NCBI GenBank assembly: GCA_023213395.1
Contig: CM041465.1
Coordinates: 205,537,741-205,601,740, forward strand
Reading direction: 5' to 3'
DNA: 64,000 nt
Origin: Cycas panzhihuaensis
Lineage: Eukaryota; Cycadophyta
The notes beneath the pieces are model-generated. The model made no database searches. It was not told the origin of the DNA and saw only the letters and a program-made list of their open reading frames with translations. The position numbers and the translations under genes are program-made. Below, piece by piece: positions 32,698 to 45,211 of the stretch (position 1 is the first letter of the stretch; each line of letters opens with the position of its first letter).

Positions 32698-33242
32698 TAA
32701 TAGAATTAATGATTTATTTATTAATTCACCTTGATATACTCTCTAAGTGTACTATAAATATTAGTCACTTTAGTAACACAATGTTATAATCATTAATTCA
32801 CCTTGATATACTTTTTAATTATATTATAAATATTAGTTACTCTAGTAATGTAATGTTATAAAGTACAAATATACTTTAACTTGTAACATAACATTCTGAA
32901 TTCTAGTTGAGGGGTTAAAAGCCTATTTTCACCAATGTAAGCATGTGTGATACTTAATGACCATAAAATCAACCTCTCATGCATGTGTGTCACTTTTCCA
33001 CCATGCATGAACTCTGTATTTTCTATATATCGAGGACCTCCCTTGGCAATCGCACACACATTCTTAGAAAGGTTGTTTGTTTTGTAAGTTGAGTTTTATG
33101 CTAATAAAGAGTTATTTTGGGGTTTGAACTTAATTTCTACCCCCTTAATTTCTTGAGATTTGATCATGCTTATATGCTTACAATTATCTATTTTTAGTGA
33201 TTTAGATCCTGGTAGAGAGAATAAGAAATCTATTTTCTCTTA
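32698..33242 (+). repeat. I 5' LTR with a 72-bp tandem duplication
   Basis: It begins TAATAGAATTAATG (the TG has become TA) and ends TCTCTTA. Units of 72 bp starting TTAATTCACC lie at 32721 and 32793. The LTR shares blocks such as CACTTTTCCACCATGCATGA and GATTTAGATCCT with 44739-45211. Confidence 0.85.
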
Positions 33243-33243
33243 C

Positions 33244-33255
33244 TTGGTATTAAAG
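33244..33255 (+). other. I primer-binding site
   Basis: TTGGTATTAAAG one base after the LTR, a decayed form of TTGGTATCAGAG. Confidence 0.7.
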
Positions 33256-34660
33256 TATATTGTTTTCTTTATTTAATAGTGGGTTTTTATCACATTTTCT
33301 TATATTTTCTGCTAATTCTCTTCATTGACAAGTAGCTAAATATTATCAAACATCTACTACTCACTCTATTCTCATCTACTATTTTGTTCAGTAGAGAGTT
33401 ATCCTGTTCAATGTACGATTGTTATAACACTCATCGCATTTGTCATGTAGCTAAATTTATTTGTGGTAGCTTATTTTCTTATAAAAAATTCATTTATTCT
33501 CTTTAGGTACCCTCTAAATATCATCTGAACATTAATTCATCATTTTTTGCACCTTGATTCAATCAAAATGAATTCATTTTGATGAAATTTGGCTTATGTA
33601 GGCCATGCACTTAAGTTCAGAGGTTGATCGACCCTGTAATCCTTTTGGTGGATGAAACCCTAGTATATCACTACTCAAAACCATCCTCTCATCGAGTATT
33701 TTTTAGATCCAAAGTCAGATTTTTATTCAAGTGCTTTAGTAGTGAGAAATTTTCTCTCAAGCCACAAAAAAAAATTATCTTTGTTATGTTGCTTGAATTG
33801 GATTTTTCATTTTTACATATTTTTAAAACTTGATATTATATACTTTAAAATATTTTAAGAATATTCTCTTTTTAATTTTTTATTTTTTCTTAAAGTTCCT
33901 TTATTTTATTGTTTTAGCCCTATTTTAAACTCTTTTTTAATGCCTTTTTAGCCTTTTTTAGCTTTTTTTAAGCCCTAGTATTTTATTTTATCTTTTTAAA
34001 TTAAAAATATATTTTCAAGTTAAAAATACTAAAAATTTAATATTATTTTGAGTAGTTTTTACTTTTCTTAAGGATTTTTTAAATTTTTTCTCCTTTTAAA
34101 AATTAAATAAAAAATAATAAAAGTAATTAACAAGATTAATATATTTTTAAATTTAAAATATTAAAAAGATCAAAATATTGAATTAATTTTAAGACATTAC
34201 CAATCTTATAACGGGAATGATTAGGACCCTTGAAGCAATTAGTCATGCTTATGCATTTATTTTTCCTTGAACTCTATAGACTATAGGGGAAGGGTATTAT
34301 TATAAAGTGTATTGAGTAATAGGCTAAGGTATAAACCAAAACTTGGAGTTTAGAGACCAAGCTGGACCTAGAGATAATGAGTACTTTGTTTGTAAGTATG
34401 CCCTTAGATGATAACCTAATCATTAGACCATAAATCTAGTGTTGGTGGATCCACAGTGTCAAGGGGGCAATAGAGCCTTTTAATTCTCACATATTTATGG
34501 GTATATAAAGTCCCTTAATTGCTACTTATGAATATGTACACTATTATACAAGATCATCTCAACTAATAAGGGCTTATAAATAATGAGGCACTGAGACTTT
34601 TGATATTAGTTTAATAAACTTCTCTAGGTAAATAGGATATTGCTAATATAGATACATAAC
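33256..34660 (+). other. I leader region
   Basis: AT-rich DNA with no convincing gene. The stretch at 33840-34190 is very T-rich with repeated TTTTTAGCC-like words. By position this is the leader between primer site and gag. Confidence 0.45.
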
Positions 34661-34663
34661 CAA

Positions 34664-35067
34664 TCATTATGGCTCTTTAAATGATTGTAATAAATACCAT
34701 CAAATTATCTGGTAGTGATAATTTCTTAGCTTAGAAGAAACAAGTCAAGAACATACTTATAATAAACAAACTTTGGACTTCTGTTTCTAGTGCCACTCCT
34801 AAACCTAAACCTGTAGAAGATCCTAATAATCCTACTATTTTTGTACCACCTGATCCTATTACCCTTGCTACATTTAATAAAAATAATAGAGTTACACTCT
34901 CCTTTTTGCATCTTTCTTGTTAAGAAAAAATTGATTAAAATATTAAAATTGCCACCACCTCTACTAAACCTTGGAATATTATCTATGTATCATATGAAAG
35001 GAAAGACAATGCCAAAGCAAACATATTCAAAGAACAACTATACCACTCCTTATATTGGTTCAGTTGT
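34664..35067 (+). pseudogene. I gag N-terminal part, cut by J
   Basis: Broken copia gag. INTIKLSGSDNFLA and KKQVKNILIINKLW (about 34690-34775) correspond to the LxGxNFxxWK start of UBN2 gag. It continues with TTSTKPWNIIYVSYE and IFKEQLYHSLYW (about 34955-35060), the middle of the domain. The sequence is then interrupted by the J LTR and resumes at 41556. Confidence 0.72.
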
Positions 35068-36003
35068 TGATCCAGGAGGATCTACCATATGTCTACAGGA
35101 AGTAGAAAATGTTAGGCATTGGTACAACTGAAAGAAATAGGGTCAAATGATGCTAAACTAATATGAAATTTTATGGAATGGAAAAAGATGCATCCTACTA
35201 CATGTGTGTAAAAGGTGGGGTTCAAAAAAATATCATTTGATTAGATGGCAAGATTTGTTTTGTAGAAAATAGCCCCCACATCTAATGGAAAAAATAACAA
35301 ATACATATTATTTTTAAATTGATAAAAATAAGGGAAAATGATATCCAAATGAGCTAAAATTTTAAGTAAATAAAGGGGATATATGTACCTATACGTGTAC
35401 CAAATTTGAGCTTAATTAGAGTTTGTTAGACCTAGGTACCGAGTTGCAACTTTTTAGAATTATATGAATGCCACTTGGATAACATGCATTTTGGTTATTG
35501 GTGATTGGACTTGCATGAATGCCACTTGGAAAACATACATTTTGGTTTTAGTTCTATAAATTAAGCCCTCTTGAGCTCATTTTCGATGTTGGAGACTTGG
35601 TTCTTATGTGTGAGAGACACTTAACTTAGGAGCAATATTAAGGCAACACTTGCAAGGTGTTGGAGACCATAGAGGAGGTAAATTTCAGCACTTCAAGCAT
35701 CCATTTTGGAGAGTGGGAGCTTTATTGAATGAGTCTTGGGAAGTTAGAGGCCCCTTGTGGTATTATTATTATTTATTCATTGTAACTTGCCTATTCTTTG
35801 CTAATTATTTTTTTCCACCATTAAATGGAGGCTTTTCTAGCTTACCTTAGAGTAATAGCAAGTATGCATGAGTCGGTATAGAGTATTCTTTTATGGGTCA
35901 CTCTTTTATTAATATTATTAGGAATTTTACACAACACCTTAGGATATCAAGGAAAAATATTAGTAATTAATTTCTTCACCAATCACATTCCACTTTGGGA
36001 TCA
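35068..36003 (+). repeat. J 5' LTR
   Basis: TGATCCAGGAGGATC...CTTTGGGATCA, matching 40596-41555. It contains a 51-bp tandem repeat of 1.6 units starting GAATGCCACTTGGA at 35466 and 35517. Confidence 0.85.
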
Positions 36004-36008
36004 TATTT

Positions 36009-36020
36009 TTGGTATCAGAG
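36009..36020 (+). other. J primer-binding site
   Basis: TTGGTATCAGAG, an intact initiator Met tRNA type, five bases after the LTR end. Confidence 0.82.
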
Positions 36021-36137
36021 TATATGGTCTTTATTGTAAGGACTTGAATGGTACAAATAAGGAAAATATATCAAGAGAAAAGAGAAGATTTTCTTGTGTT
36101 GTACTCACTAAGAAAACAAAGAAAAAATCCAATAACC

Positions 36138-37040
36138 ATGGCTAAAAAAGAAGATGAAGAAATCATATTTGAGAAGCTTGAGAAAAACATAGAAGTTTTG
36201 ATGCAAATGATAACCCAACTTCTACCTCTAGTCAAGGGCAAAGGCAAAGAGAAGGAAGTTGAAGGAGGATCCATGTTATGACTACAACCATAAAAAAGAA
36301 GAAGAGGAGACCTTAAAGCACTCATTTGAAGAAAACAAGGGTACCTCATCTCATCAACCCTTCAAGGTAGTGTCAAAGTTGGACATTCCAACTTATGATG
36401 GAGTGGTAAATTCTAACAAGTTAGACCATTAGTTAAATCAACTTGAAACCTATTTCATAATTTATGCTTCTAATAATACTCAAAAGCTTTCATTTGCTAG
36501 GCTCAAGTTGTGTAAACATGCATTGACATGGTGGAATACATATTTGAAGACTCATGATGTATCTTCTTTTTCTTGGATGGATTTTAAGAAAGTAATAAAG
36601 AAGCAATACTATCCCATAGGTCATGAGGAAGACCAATGGGTCACTTAGCAATATTTACGCTAAGGGAGAGGTTCATGTATCCAAGATTATACTTCTTTAT
36701 TTTTCAAGTATGGCATGTTACTTGGTATTAATATGGATGAACATAGCACTCTTATAAAATTCATTGGAGGATTACATGATTACATAGGGAAGGAACTAAG
36801 GCTTTTTAAGGTTCAATCCATTGGAGAAGCAAGTAAAATGGCTATTGCAATAGAAAGTAAAAGCAAGAAACCTACATTCATATCTAAAGATTCTACTTTT
36901 ACTTCTAATAAGTATGAAAATCATCCTAAATTACACTCATTTAAAAGATAAGAAGGAAATAAGAAAAGAAATAATTTTGTTCAAAGTTCTAATTATTGTG
37001 AGCATTCTGATATTAGTGGTCATGTTGTAGCAAAGTATTG
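36138..37040 (+). pseudogene. J gag
   Basis: The start ATG at 36138 opens MAKKEDEEIIFEKLEKNIEV with a Lys/Glu-rich N-terminus. After frameshifts, INMDEHSTLIKFIGGLHDYI (about 36725) and SIGEASKMAIAIESKSKK (36815-36875) form the end of the gag domain. A knuckle region YCEHSDISGHVVAKYWKL (about 36990-37045) keeps Gly-His but has lost Cys ligands. The same order occurs in K. Confidence 0.75.
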
Positions 37041-37044
37041 GAAG

Positions 37045-39160
37045 TTGTATCTAGAGCTAAAGCCAAAGTATATTAAGGATATGAAATTTAAAAAGAAGGA
37101 AAAATGGAAATCACTACTTTCTGAGGTGGATCTTCAAAGTGAAGGAGAAGAAGAGAAGGTTACTCTACTTACAAATTATGGAGATGATACTACAAGGGAG
37201 GAACTATTTCACTTGAAGCTTCAAGTAGGAAATAATACTATTGGTACCCCTATAGATCTAGAAAGCCAAAAGAATTTGATCTCAAAAAATTTGATGAAGA
37301 GCCTTGGGTTGGTAACCACTCCTCACCCTAACCTATATCCTCTTGGTTGGATTCATAAAGATGTGGAAATATAAACATCAAAGTAATGCACACTTAAATT
37401 TTTCATAACTAATGCTTTTGTTAATGAAGTGATATGTGATGTGGTACCATTAGATGTGTGTCATGTTGTACTTGGGAGTCCCTACTTGTGGGATCGAGAT
37501 ACACTCTTCTATCAAAGGGAGAGAAAGTACTAGTTGATAAAGAATAACAAGGGCTTCATCATAAAGGTTACAAAGAAGCACATGGATAAGATGACATTAA
37601 TTTCAGCCACTCAAGCAAAAAGGATAATCAATGCATGTGGCAAATTTATCATCTTAATGGCAAGGAGTAAAGAAGAGCTAAGAGATGAAGGAGGCCCTTC
37701 TACTCACACTCTTCTTGTATCACCCAAACAAATGCAACAAATTAAGGAGTTGAAGACAAGGTATGATATTCTATTTCAACATGTTGATAGGTTACCACCA
37801 AAGAGAAAGATAGAGCATGAATCACTCTTGTAGGAGATGCACCATTACCTAATGTTGCTTTGTATAAGCACTCCATCGTAGAGAATAATAAGGTAAAGAG
37901 GCAAGTTGAGGAGTTGCTTGATCAAGGGATCATAAGACCTTCATGTTCACCTTGTGCGTCACCAATTATCTTGGTGTCTAAGAAAGATGGAGGATGGAGA
38001 ATGTATGTAAACTTTTATGCTTTGAATAAATTCACAATTAAAAATTATTATCCCTTATCTTGCATAGATGATTTGCTTGATCAAATTCAGCATGCTTGTT
38101 ATTTTACTAAGTTGGATTTGAAAAGTGGTTATCACTAAGTTAGGGTTAAAGAGGAGGACACATGGAAGACAACCTTAAAATAAAGCAAGGACTCTTTAGC
38201 TGGATGATTGTACCTTTTAAATTGTATAATGCTCATGCAATATTTATGAGACTAATGAATGAAGTGTTAAGGTATTACTTAGATAATTTTATTGTTGTAT
38301 ATCTTGATGACATTTTAATTTTTAGCAATATATGGGAGGAACATTTATAGTACATAGAATAAGTTTTGAAGACTTTGGCTAAGCATCCTTTGAAGTTTAA
38401 TATGAAGAAATGTGAATTTGGTAAGGAGAACTTAGTCTTCTTGGGCTTTGTGGTTGGAGGAGGAAAGTTGAGCATCGACCCACTCAAGACTCAAGCCATC
38501 CTCAAATGGCCTAGGCTAATAAATACCACAAAGGTGAGAAGTTTTTTAGGAGCTTTTTAATACTTGAGAAAGTTTATTCTTAATTTCTCACAGGTTCCAA
38601 GGAGGAAGAAGCTTTTTTCCTTTTAAAGAAGAAAAATTGTGAAGCATCAGTTTTGACAATGCCAAATTTACAAAGGCCTTTTAAAGTAGAAGTTGATGCA
38701 AGTGGAAATGCGATAGGATCTATCCTTATTCAAGATGGAAAGCCTATTGCTTACTATTCGGAAGTCTTCACCCCTCAAGTGAAAAACTACATAACATATG
38801 ATTGGGAAATATTTGTACTACATCAATCATGCAAATATTGGAGGTCCTACTTACTTGGAAAAGAGGTTGTAGTTCATACTGATCATAAGCCTCTTCAATT
38901 TTTGCAAACCCAAAGTAAATTACAGCAAGTAAGACACATGAAGCAGATGAGTTATTTAGAACAATTCAATATTGTAATTAAGTACAAGAAAGGACCTACT
39001 AATAAAATTATCGATATATTATCTAGACCACCGTGTTTCACTTCTTCTTCTTTTACTACTTTTATTTGTAGTTCTCTTATGAGTTTACAGGTGGAGCTAA
39101 TGCATCATAAAGAGTATAAAGACTTGTACCATGAAGATGAAGCCTTAAAGGAATAATTGG
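37045..39160 (+). pseudogene. J protease, reverse transcriptase and RNase H
   Basis: Protease: LHLKLQVGNNTIGTPIDLES then QKNLISKNLM (37208-37295). The catalytic DSGS reads DLES, so it is dead. After VVPLDVCHVVLGSPYLWDRD, RT begins at PSCSPCASPIILVSKKDGG (about 37940) and [26 protein letters not shown] and [14 protein letters not shown] (about 38290) follow; the YLDD motif is intact. RNase H shows FKVEVDASGNAIGSILIQDG (about 38680), then GKEVVVHTDHKPLQFLQ and KKGPTNKIIDILSRPP (to 39030). Frame breaks occur around 37370, 37830, 38140, 38350 and 38560. Confidence 0.9.
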
Positions 39161-40560
39161 ATAACCTAGTGAAAGGAAGACCTTCCCAACTTGCTTGGAA
39201 GGATGGTCTACTTTTCAAAAGGGAACAACTCTATGTTCCATCAAAAGGAGACAAGATCAAGTAGCTTAGAGAAGCCCATACTTCTAAAGTAGCTAGTCAC
39301 TTTGGTGTAGAGAAGACTTTAGCAAACTTGGGAAGATATGTTGTATGACTAAAGATGCAAAACGATATAAGTAAATATGTAAAAGGATGTGTAATGCATA
39401 ATACTTTTAAGCCATCTTCTAGAAAAATAGGATTGTATACACCACTACTTATTCCCACTAGGCCTTGGAAAAGTATCTCCGTAGATTTCTTAGGAGGACT
39501 TGCCATGACTAGGAAGGGACATGACTATCTTTGTGTTGTTATAGATAGGTTCAGCAAGATGATATATTTAATACCTTGTAAGAAGATAATCACAAGAGCA
39601 AGGGTAGTTGAGTTGTTCTTTGAGCATGTATAGAAGAATTTTGGCTTGCCTTCTTCCATTATTTTAGATTGGGACATTTGATTCCTTTCATCATTTGAGA
39701 AGATACTATGGGAGATGATGGACATCAAATTGAAGAGAAGTATAAGTTTCCACCTTTAAATAGATGGACAAACCAAAGTAGTGAACAAAACTTTAATACA
39801 TTTATTAAGGGGATACAATTCCAAGCATCCAAGGACTTGGGATGAATCATTGACTTTTCTACAATTTGAATTTAATAGGGCAATGCATGCATCACACTCT
39901 AAAACACCTTTTGAAGTTTGTTTGGGATACTTGCCTCAAAGTCTATTTAACTTAGAGTTTTCCATGCAAGCTAAGGAAGGATCCACCAAAGAGAAGGAGG
40001 GGCATGACAAGGCTTTAAGATACTTGGAGAAGATCCAAAGAGTCCATAAAGAAGTACATGATTAACTTTTAAGGACTCAGTAAAAGTATAAGAAAAGACA
40101 TGACAAGAATAGGTAAGAGTGTGCTTTTTAAGAAGGAGATTTGGTATGGTTATACTTGAGTAAGGAGAGGCTGAAAGGAGAAGGCAAGAAACTCAAACCT
40201 ATAAGGTATAGACCATTTAAAATTTTGAGGAAAGTAGGTGGCAATGCTTTCCAACTTGATCTTCCACCTTATATATGCAAATATATTTAGTAGCAAATGC
40301 TAAATATTTGAAACTCTTTGAGCCCTCCATGCTAGATGAGGAACATGACTAGTTTACTTTACCTTCAGTTGAATACTTATATTCAGAGAGTGAGGAGCCT
40401 CTCAAGGAGGATTATATCTTGGAGAGAAAATCCACCAAAATAAGATATAAGACATATTAATCTTTTAGGATTAGAGTAGCAGGACAGTTGGCTAGTAAGG
40501 CCAAGTGGTTTTATAGGCCAAAAGGGGAACAATGCTCCTATATATTTAATTCTAAGCTAA
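39161..40560 (+). pseudogene. J integrase and C-terminal tail
   Basis: The zinc-binding region REAHTSKVASHFGVEKTLAN (about 39270) is followed by KPSSRKIGLYTPLLIPTRPW. The catalytic core CVVIDRFSKMIYLIPCKK (about 39530) keeps the first Asp. HLxIDGQTKVVNKTL (about 39755-39795) and RTWDESLTFLQFEFNRAMHA close the core. GDLVWLYLSKERLKGEGKKL (about 40135) and FQLDLPPYI form the C-terminal domain. The tail EDYILERKSTKIRYKTY, FRIRVAGQLASKAKWFYRP (40420-40520) may be a decayed chromodomain-like end. Stops occur within the core at about 39345 and 39633. Confidence 0.88.
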
Positions 40561-40595
40561 AAAGGAGTTGGTTGTTTTCCAAGGAAGGAGATCCA

Positions 40596-41555
40596 TGATC
40601 CAAGAGGATCTACTATATGTTTAGAGGAAGTAGAAAATGTTAGGCATTAGCACAACTAAAAGAAATAGGGGCAAATGATGTCAAACTAATATAAAATTTT
40701 ATGGAAAGGAAGAAGACACATTCCACTACATGTGTACAAAAGGTGAGGTTCAAAAAATATCATTTGAATAGATGAAAAGCCTTGTTTTATAGAAAATAGC
40801 TCCCATAGACAACAAGAAAAACAACAAATATATATTATTTTTAAACTAATGAAAATGGGGGAAAATGATATCCAAATGAGTAAAAATTTTGAGGAAATAA
40901 AGGGGACATATATACCTATACATGTACCAAGTTTGATCTTAATTGTAGTTTGTTAGCCCTTGGTACTAAGACATTAATGTTTAAAATTATATAAATGCCA
41001 CTTGGATAACATGCATTTTGGTTATTGGTGATTGGACTTGTATGGATACTCCTTGGAAAACATGTATTTTGGTTTTCTTTCTATAAATTAAGCCATCTTA
41101 AGCTTATTTTTAATGTTGGAGACTTGGTTCTTGTGTGTGAGAGACACTTGACTTAGAAGTAACATTGAGGCAGCACTTGGAAGGTATTAGAGACCATAGA
41201 GGGGGCAAATTTCAGCACTTCAAGCATTCATTTTGGAGAGTGGGATCTTTATTGAAGGAGTCTTGGGAAGTTGGAGGCCCCTTATGGTATTATTGTATTA
41301 TTTCTTCATTATAACTTGCTTATTCTTTGCTAGTTATTTTTCCCCACTATTAAATACATGTTTTTCTAGCTTAATAAGAGTATTATTCTTCTTATCTTGG
41401 AGTAATGACAAGCATGTATCAATTGGTGTAGAGTATCTTTTTATGGGCTCACTCTTTTATTGATGATATTGGGAATTTTACACTAACACCCTAGGATCTC
41501 AAGGAAAAAGATTGGTAATTAATTTCTTCACTAATCACACTCTACTTTGGGATCA
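40596..41555 (+). repeat. J 3' LTR
   Basis: TGATCCAAGAGGATC...CTTTGGGATCA, paired with 35068-36003. Directly afterwards (41556) gag of I resumes. Confidence 0.85.
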
Positions 41556-43300
41556 ATTATAGATTATTTGACTCAAATCAAACTATGAGGAATTAATTAA
41601 ATATTCTTAGACAACCACCTAATGATAATAATATGATATCTTGCATTGTGAATATATTGCTAATTAGATACAACTCCTTTATTTCTAATCTATTCCATTC
41701 TAGTCATCTTGCTACATTGAATTTCAATACTTTTGAGGGACTTTTTCTATAAGGGGAATGTATTATGAATAGACTTGAAGATTTAAGTGCCACCTCATTG
41801 ACTCTTATCTTAGTTGCATGATATAAAGGGAGACAACATCATAAAAACTTTAACTAATAATTTGGTTCTATAAATTTGAACCAATACCAACAATGCCAAC
41901 AACATTTAAATCAAGTTATTTGTCACTATTGTGGTAAATCAGGTCATATTGCCCCAAAATATAGGAAAATGAGAGACAACTTGTAACAATAATAGTAGTA
42001 AAACCACCTCGCAAATCGAGGCAATCCTAATCGAGGATATGGTAATTTTCAAGAAGCTATAAGATCAATCAAAATGCCTAACACACTAATTAGGGTAATA
42101 TAAGATATTAGAACCACAACCAATAAAGTAATCAAAATCATGGAGGCTATATGACTAACTCTTATAATTTATTTTTTTTTGCTTTTGTAGCCCATCATTC
42201 TAATAAATCCTGGTTGATTGATTTTAGAGCCTCTTGACACATGATTAGTTTTAAAGGATTGCTTATAAATACAAGGTCTGTTCAAGATCAATATGTAATA
42301 TTTAGTGATGATGAAGTTCTTAAGGCTTCGAAGATCGATAATGCACCCATTTTATTAAAAGACTTTGATATTAAGCATCGCCTAAATAAAGTTTTTATGT
42401 ACTTGGGATGACAAGAAATTTTTTATTTTTTAGTAAAATAAAAAAGTAGAAGTTTGATGTGCTATTTAGCCATCTTAATAAATGCCTCATCACTAATATG
42501 AATGGTAATTTGATTACTACTAGATATGAGGATGAAAGACTCTATAAGTTAGATGTTATCTCTACACTTACAATTCTATGCAATTATACTGACACTTATA
42601 GTAATTCTTCTTGAACTTTTAAAAATTCTTCTTGAACTTCTAATAGTGAAGAACAACCTATTTTAAATACACTTATTTCTTAGACACCTTCCAAAGACCA
42701 ATTATGGCATCAATGCCTTGGTCACTTGAATATGAATAGTCTTCATCTACTATTTAAGTTGAACATGGTGCATGGGTTACTAAAAATTAAATAAACTAAA
42801 TATTTTTATAAAGTGTGTATTATGGGAAAACATCATAGAGCACCATTCAAATCAAATGGAAAAATTTGGCATGTTAAGGAACCATTAGGCCTTGTACATT
42901 TTGACATTTATGGACCTATGTCACAAGGTTATTTTAAAGTAGAAATTAAGAATTCGAAAAGTTCAAAGAATTTAAATATGGTGTTAAAATAGAACCTAGT
43001 ATGCTATTTAAAATCCTTTGCTATAACAATGAAGGTGAATACACTTCAAAAGATTCACCCAATTCTATAAGGAAAATGGCATTAAGAAATAATTTTTTGC
43101 CCCCTACACTCCTTAACAAAATGAAGTTGCTAAGGAGATGAACTGGGGCCAGTAAAGATAAGGCCATGCTTGTCATAAAAAATCATGGACTTTAATTCTA
43201 GGCTAAAGCTATTAACACTACTATATATCTTATCAACTAAAGTGCAACCAAGGTAGTCATGAACATTACACCCAAGGAGGCTTGTTTAGGCCAAAAGCCT
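41556..43300 (+). pseudogene. I gag end, pre-integrase and integrase
   Basis: Copia sequence resumes after J. HLATLNFNTFEGLF (about 41705) leads to the zinc knuckle CHYCGKSGHIAPKY (41925-41966), with only the last Cys changed to Tyr. NKSWLIDFRASxHMI (about 42205) is the protease site with DSGA reading DFRA. The pre-integrase LWHQCLGHLNMNSLHLLFK lies at about 42705 and CIMGKHHRAPFKSNGKIWHV at about 42815. Integrase starts PLGLVHFDIYGPMSQGYF with the first Asp (about 42885) and decays through 43300. Frameshifts and stops are frequent. Confidence 0.8.
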
Positions 43301-44735
43301 ACAGTTTTATATTTATGAATTTTTGGATGTACAACATACATGCATATATTGAAAGAATAGAGAAAGAAGCTTGATGACAAAAGTAGGAAATGCATCTTTA
43401 TTGGATATATGCCTAGTTGTAATGCGTATAAACTCTATGATCCTGTTACATAATAAATACATACTTCTCAAGATATAATTTTTTTTGAAGAGAATCAGGA
43501 CCTAATTTCATTTTTTAGTGATCAAAAGGATTCTGTAGTAACTATTATTCCTCCTCTAGTAACATAAAATGTTCTTATAATTATAATGCTTACATCTACA
43601 TCCTATTCTCCTAGTCCTTTATCTACACCTTCTCTCTCTACTTCTACCTCAAACAATCACCTTGAGCTTGGTACGTAAAGATTGATGAGTATTTTCTAAA
43701 GTATGGACTCATTTTCTCAATCCTTAAATCCTAATTTATACATCAAAGTTCAAGAAACTTAATCATGTTAGTTGTCCTTTATGTTAATGATTTATTAATT
43801 ATAGGCAATGACAAAGAGTGGATATTATATCTAAGGGGAACTCAATAATGGTTTTAGATGGTTGACCTCAAGTTATTATATTATTTTCTTAGCACGTAAG
43901 TCTGACAACAACCAAGGCACATCTTTCTTTTATTGTGTAAATATGTAAGGGAGATATTACAAAAGTTTAGGATGGGGTATTATAAGGCTTTACTAATCCC
44001 AATAGAGATAGGACTTAAGTTGGATATTGATGAGTATGGTAAATTTATGGGTCCCATCTTGTACAAATAACTTATAAGGAGTTTAGTCTACTTGACTCAT
44101 ACTTGTATTAACATATCTTATGTAGTTAGGATCTACTCAAGTTTCATGACATAGCTTAAGGTTTCACATTAGAATATAGATAAATAAATTCTAAGATACC
44201 TTTGCAGTTCACTATAATTTAACATTGACTATTGCCAAGGGAATAATCATTCTTTAGTAAGTTTCACAGATGCAGATTAGGTTGGATGATGAGATAGCAA
44301 AAGATTGACTTCAAGCTACTATTTTAAGTTAGGTTTAGCAGTTGTTCCCTTGAATTATAAGAAGCAACCATATGTCACCTTATTATCCATAAAAGTAGAG
44401 CACAAAGTTATTGTTAGTGTAACTACCAAAGTTATCTTGCTCAAAAGGATTCCTACACAGCTTGGTCTTGAATAGACAAAGGCCACTCCACTCTTTTGCA
44501 ATAACCAAAGTATCTTGAAGTTGATAAAGAATCTAATTTTCCATGTAAGGACAAAGCATATTGAGGTGTACCATCATTTTATTAGAGAACATATTTAGGA
44601 TGGTGAAATTGCTTTAGTCTAAAAGCTAACTGATGAATAAGTTGTAGACATCTTCATCAAATCACTTGGCAGAGATAAGTTCGAGTGGTTTTAGCATGAC
44701 CTTGGTATTTGAATTAAAGAACTCTCATTAAAGGA
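43301..44735 (+). pseudogene. I internally deleted reverse transcriptase and RNase H
   Basis: The integrase C-terminus LDDKSRKCIFIGYMPSCNAY (about 43370-43430) passes through a Ser/Thr/Pro-rich linker and then at about 43680 jumps to YVKIDEYFLKYGLI and LYVNDLLIIGNDKE (about 43770-43810). That places most of RT in a deletion, and the YVDD motif reads YVND. RNase H follows: SFTDADxVG (about 44260), SKRLTSSYYFKLGL, NYKKQPYVTLLSIKVEHKV, FCNNQSILKLIKNLIFHVRT, KHIEVYHHFIREHI and VVDIFIKSLGRDKFEWF. It ends just before the polypurine tract. Confidence 0.82.
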
Positions 44736-44738
44736 GGG

Positions 44739-45211
44739 TGATAGAATTAATGATTTATTCATTACTTTACCTTAATATGCTTTCTAAATATATTATAAAT
44801 GTTAGTCATTTTAGTAACGTAATGTTATAAAGTGCAAATTTACTTTAAATTATAACATAAAGTTGTAAATTCTGTCTAAGAGGCTGAAAGCCCACTTTCA
44901 CTAGTGTAAGCATATGTGACACTTGGTCACCATGCAAGCAATCTCTCATGTATGTATGCCACTTTTCCACCATGCATGAACTCTGTATTTTATATATATT
45001 GAGGACCTCTCTTGGAAATTATACATACATTCTTGAAGAAGTTACATGATTTGTAAGCTGAGTTTTATGCTAATAAAGAGCTATTTTACGATTTAAACTT
45101 AATTTGTACCCCGTTAATTTCTTGTAATTTGTTCATGCTTATGTTCTTGTGATTATCTATTTTTAGTGATTTAGATCCTAGTAGAGAGAATAGGAAATAT
45201 ATTTTCTCTCA
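44739..45211 (+). repeat. I 3' LTR
   Basis: TGATAGAATTAATG...TTTCTCTCA, 473 bp, preceded by AAAGGAGGG. It has a single copy of the 72-bp unit duplicated in the 5' LTR. Confidence 0.87.

Larger units (their letters stand above)
35068..41555 (+). mobile_element. J: Ty3/gypsy retrotransposon inside gag of I
   Basis: LTRs at 35068-36003 (936 bp) and 40596-41555 (960 bp), a primer site at 36009-36020, gag, protease, RT, RNase H and integrase in gypsy order, and a polypurine tract AAGGAAGGAGATCCA before the 3' LTR. It is the best preserved pol in the window but still has many stops. Flanking 5-mers are GTTGT and ATTAT (two G-to-A differences), so the target duplication is only plausible. It resembles K in sequence and LTR-to-primer spacing. 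Confidence 0.88.
32698..45211 (+). mobile_element. I: Ty1/copia retrotransposon inside H2, split by J
   Basis: LTRs at 32698-33242 (545 bp) and 44739-45211 (473 bp) match along their length; the 72-bp difference is a tandem duplication in the 5' copy. A primer site (33244-33255), broken gag-pol in plus orientation and a polypurine tract AAAGGAGGG before 44739 complete the element. Flanking 5-mers ATAGT (32693-32697) and ATAAT (45212-45216) differ by one G-to-A. Gypsy J inserted in gag. Confidence 0.85.

Noticed and set aside
33840-34190. T-rich tract with repeated TTTTTAGCC-like words as possible satellite
   Set aside because: No constant period could be found by eye; it is better explained as low-complexity leader sequence of element I.
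35063-35067. GTTGT/ATTAT as a confirmed target duplication of J
   Set aside because: Only 3 of 5 positions match; both differences are G-to-A so it is possible, but not strong enough to list as a feature.
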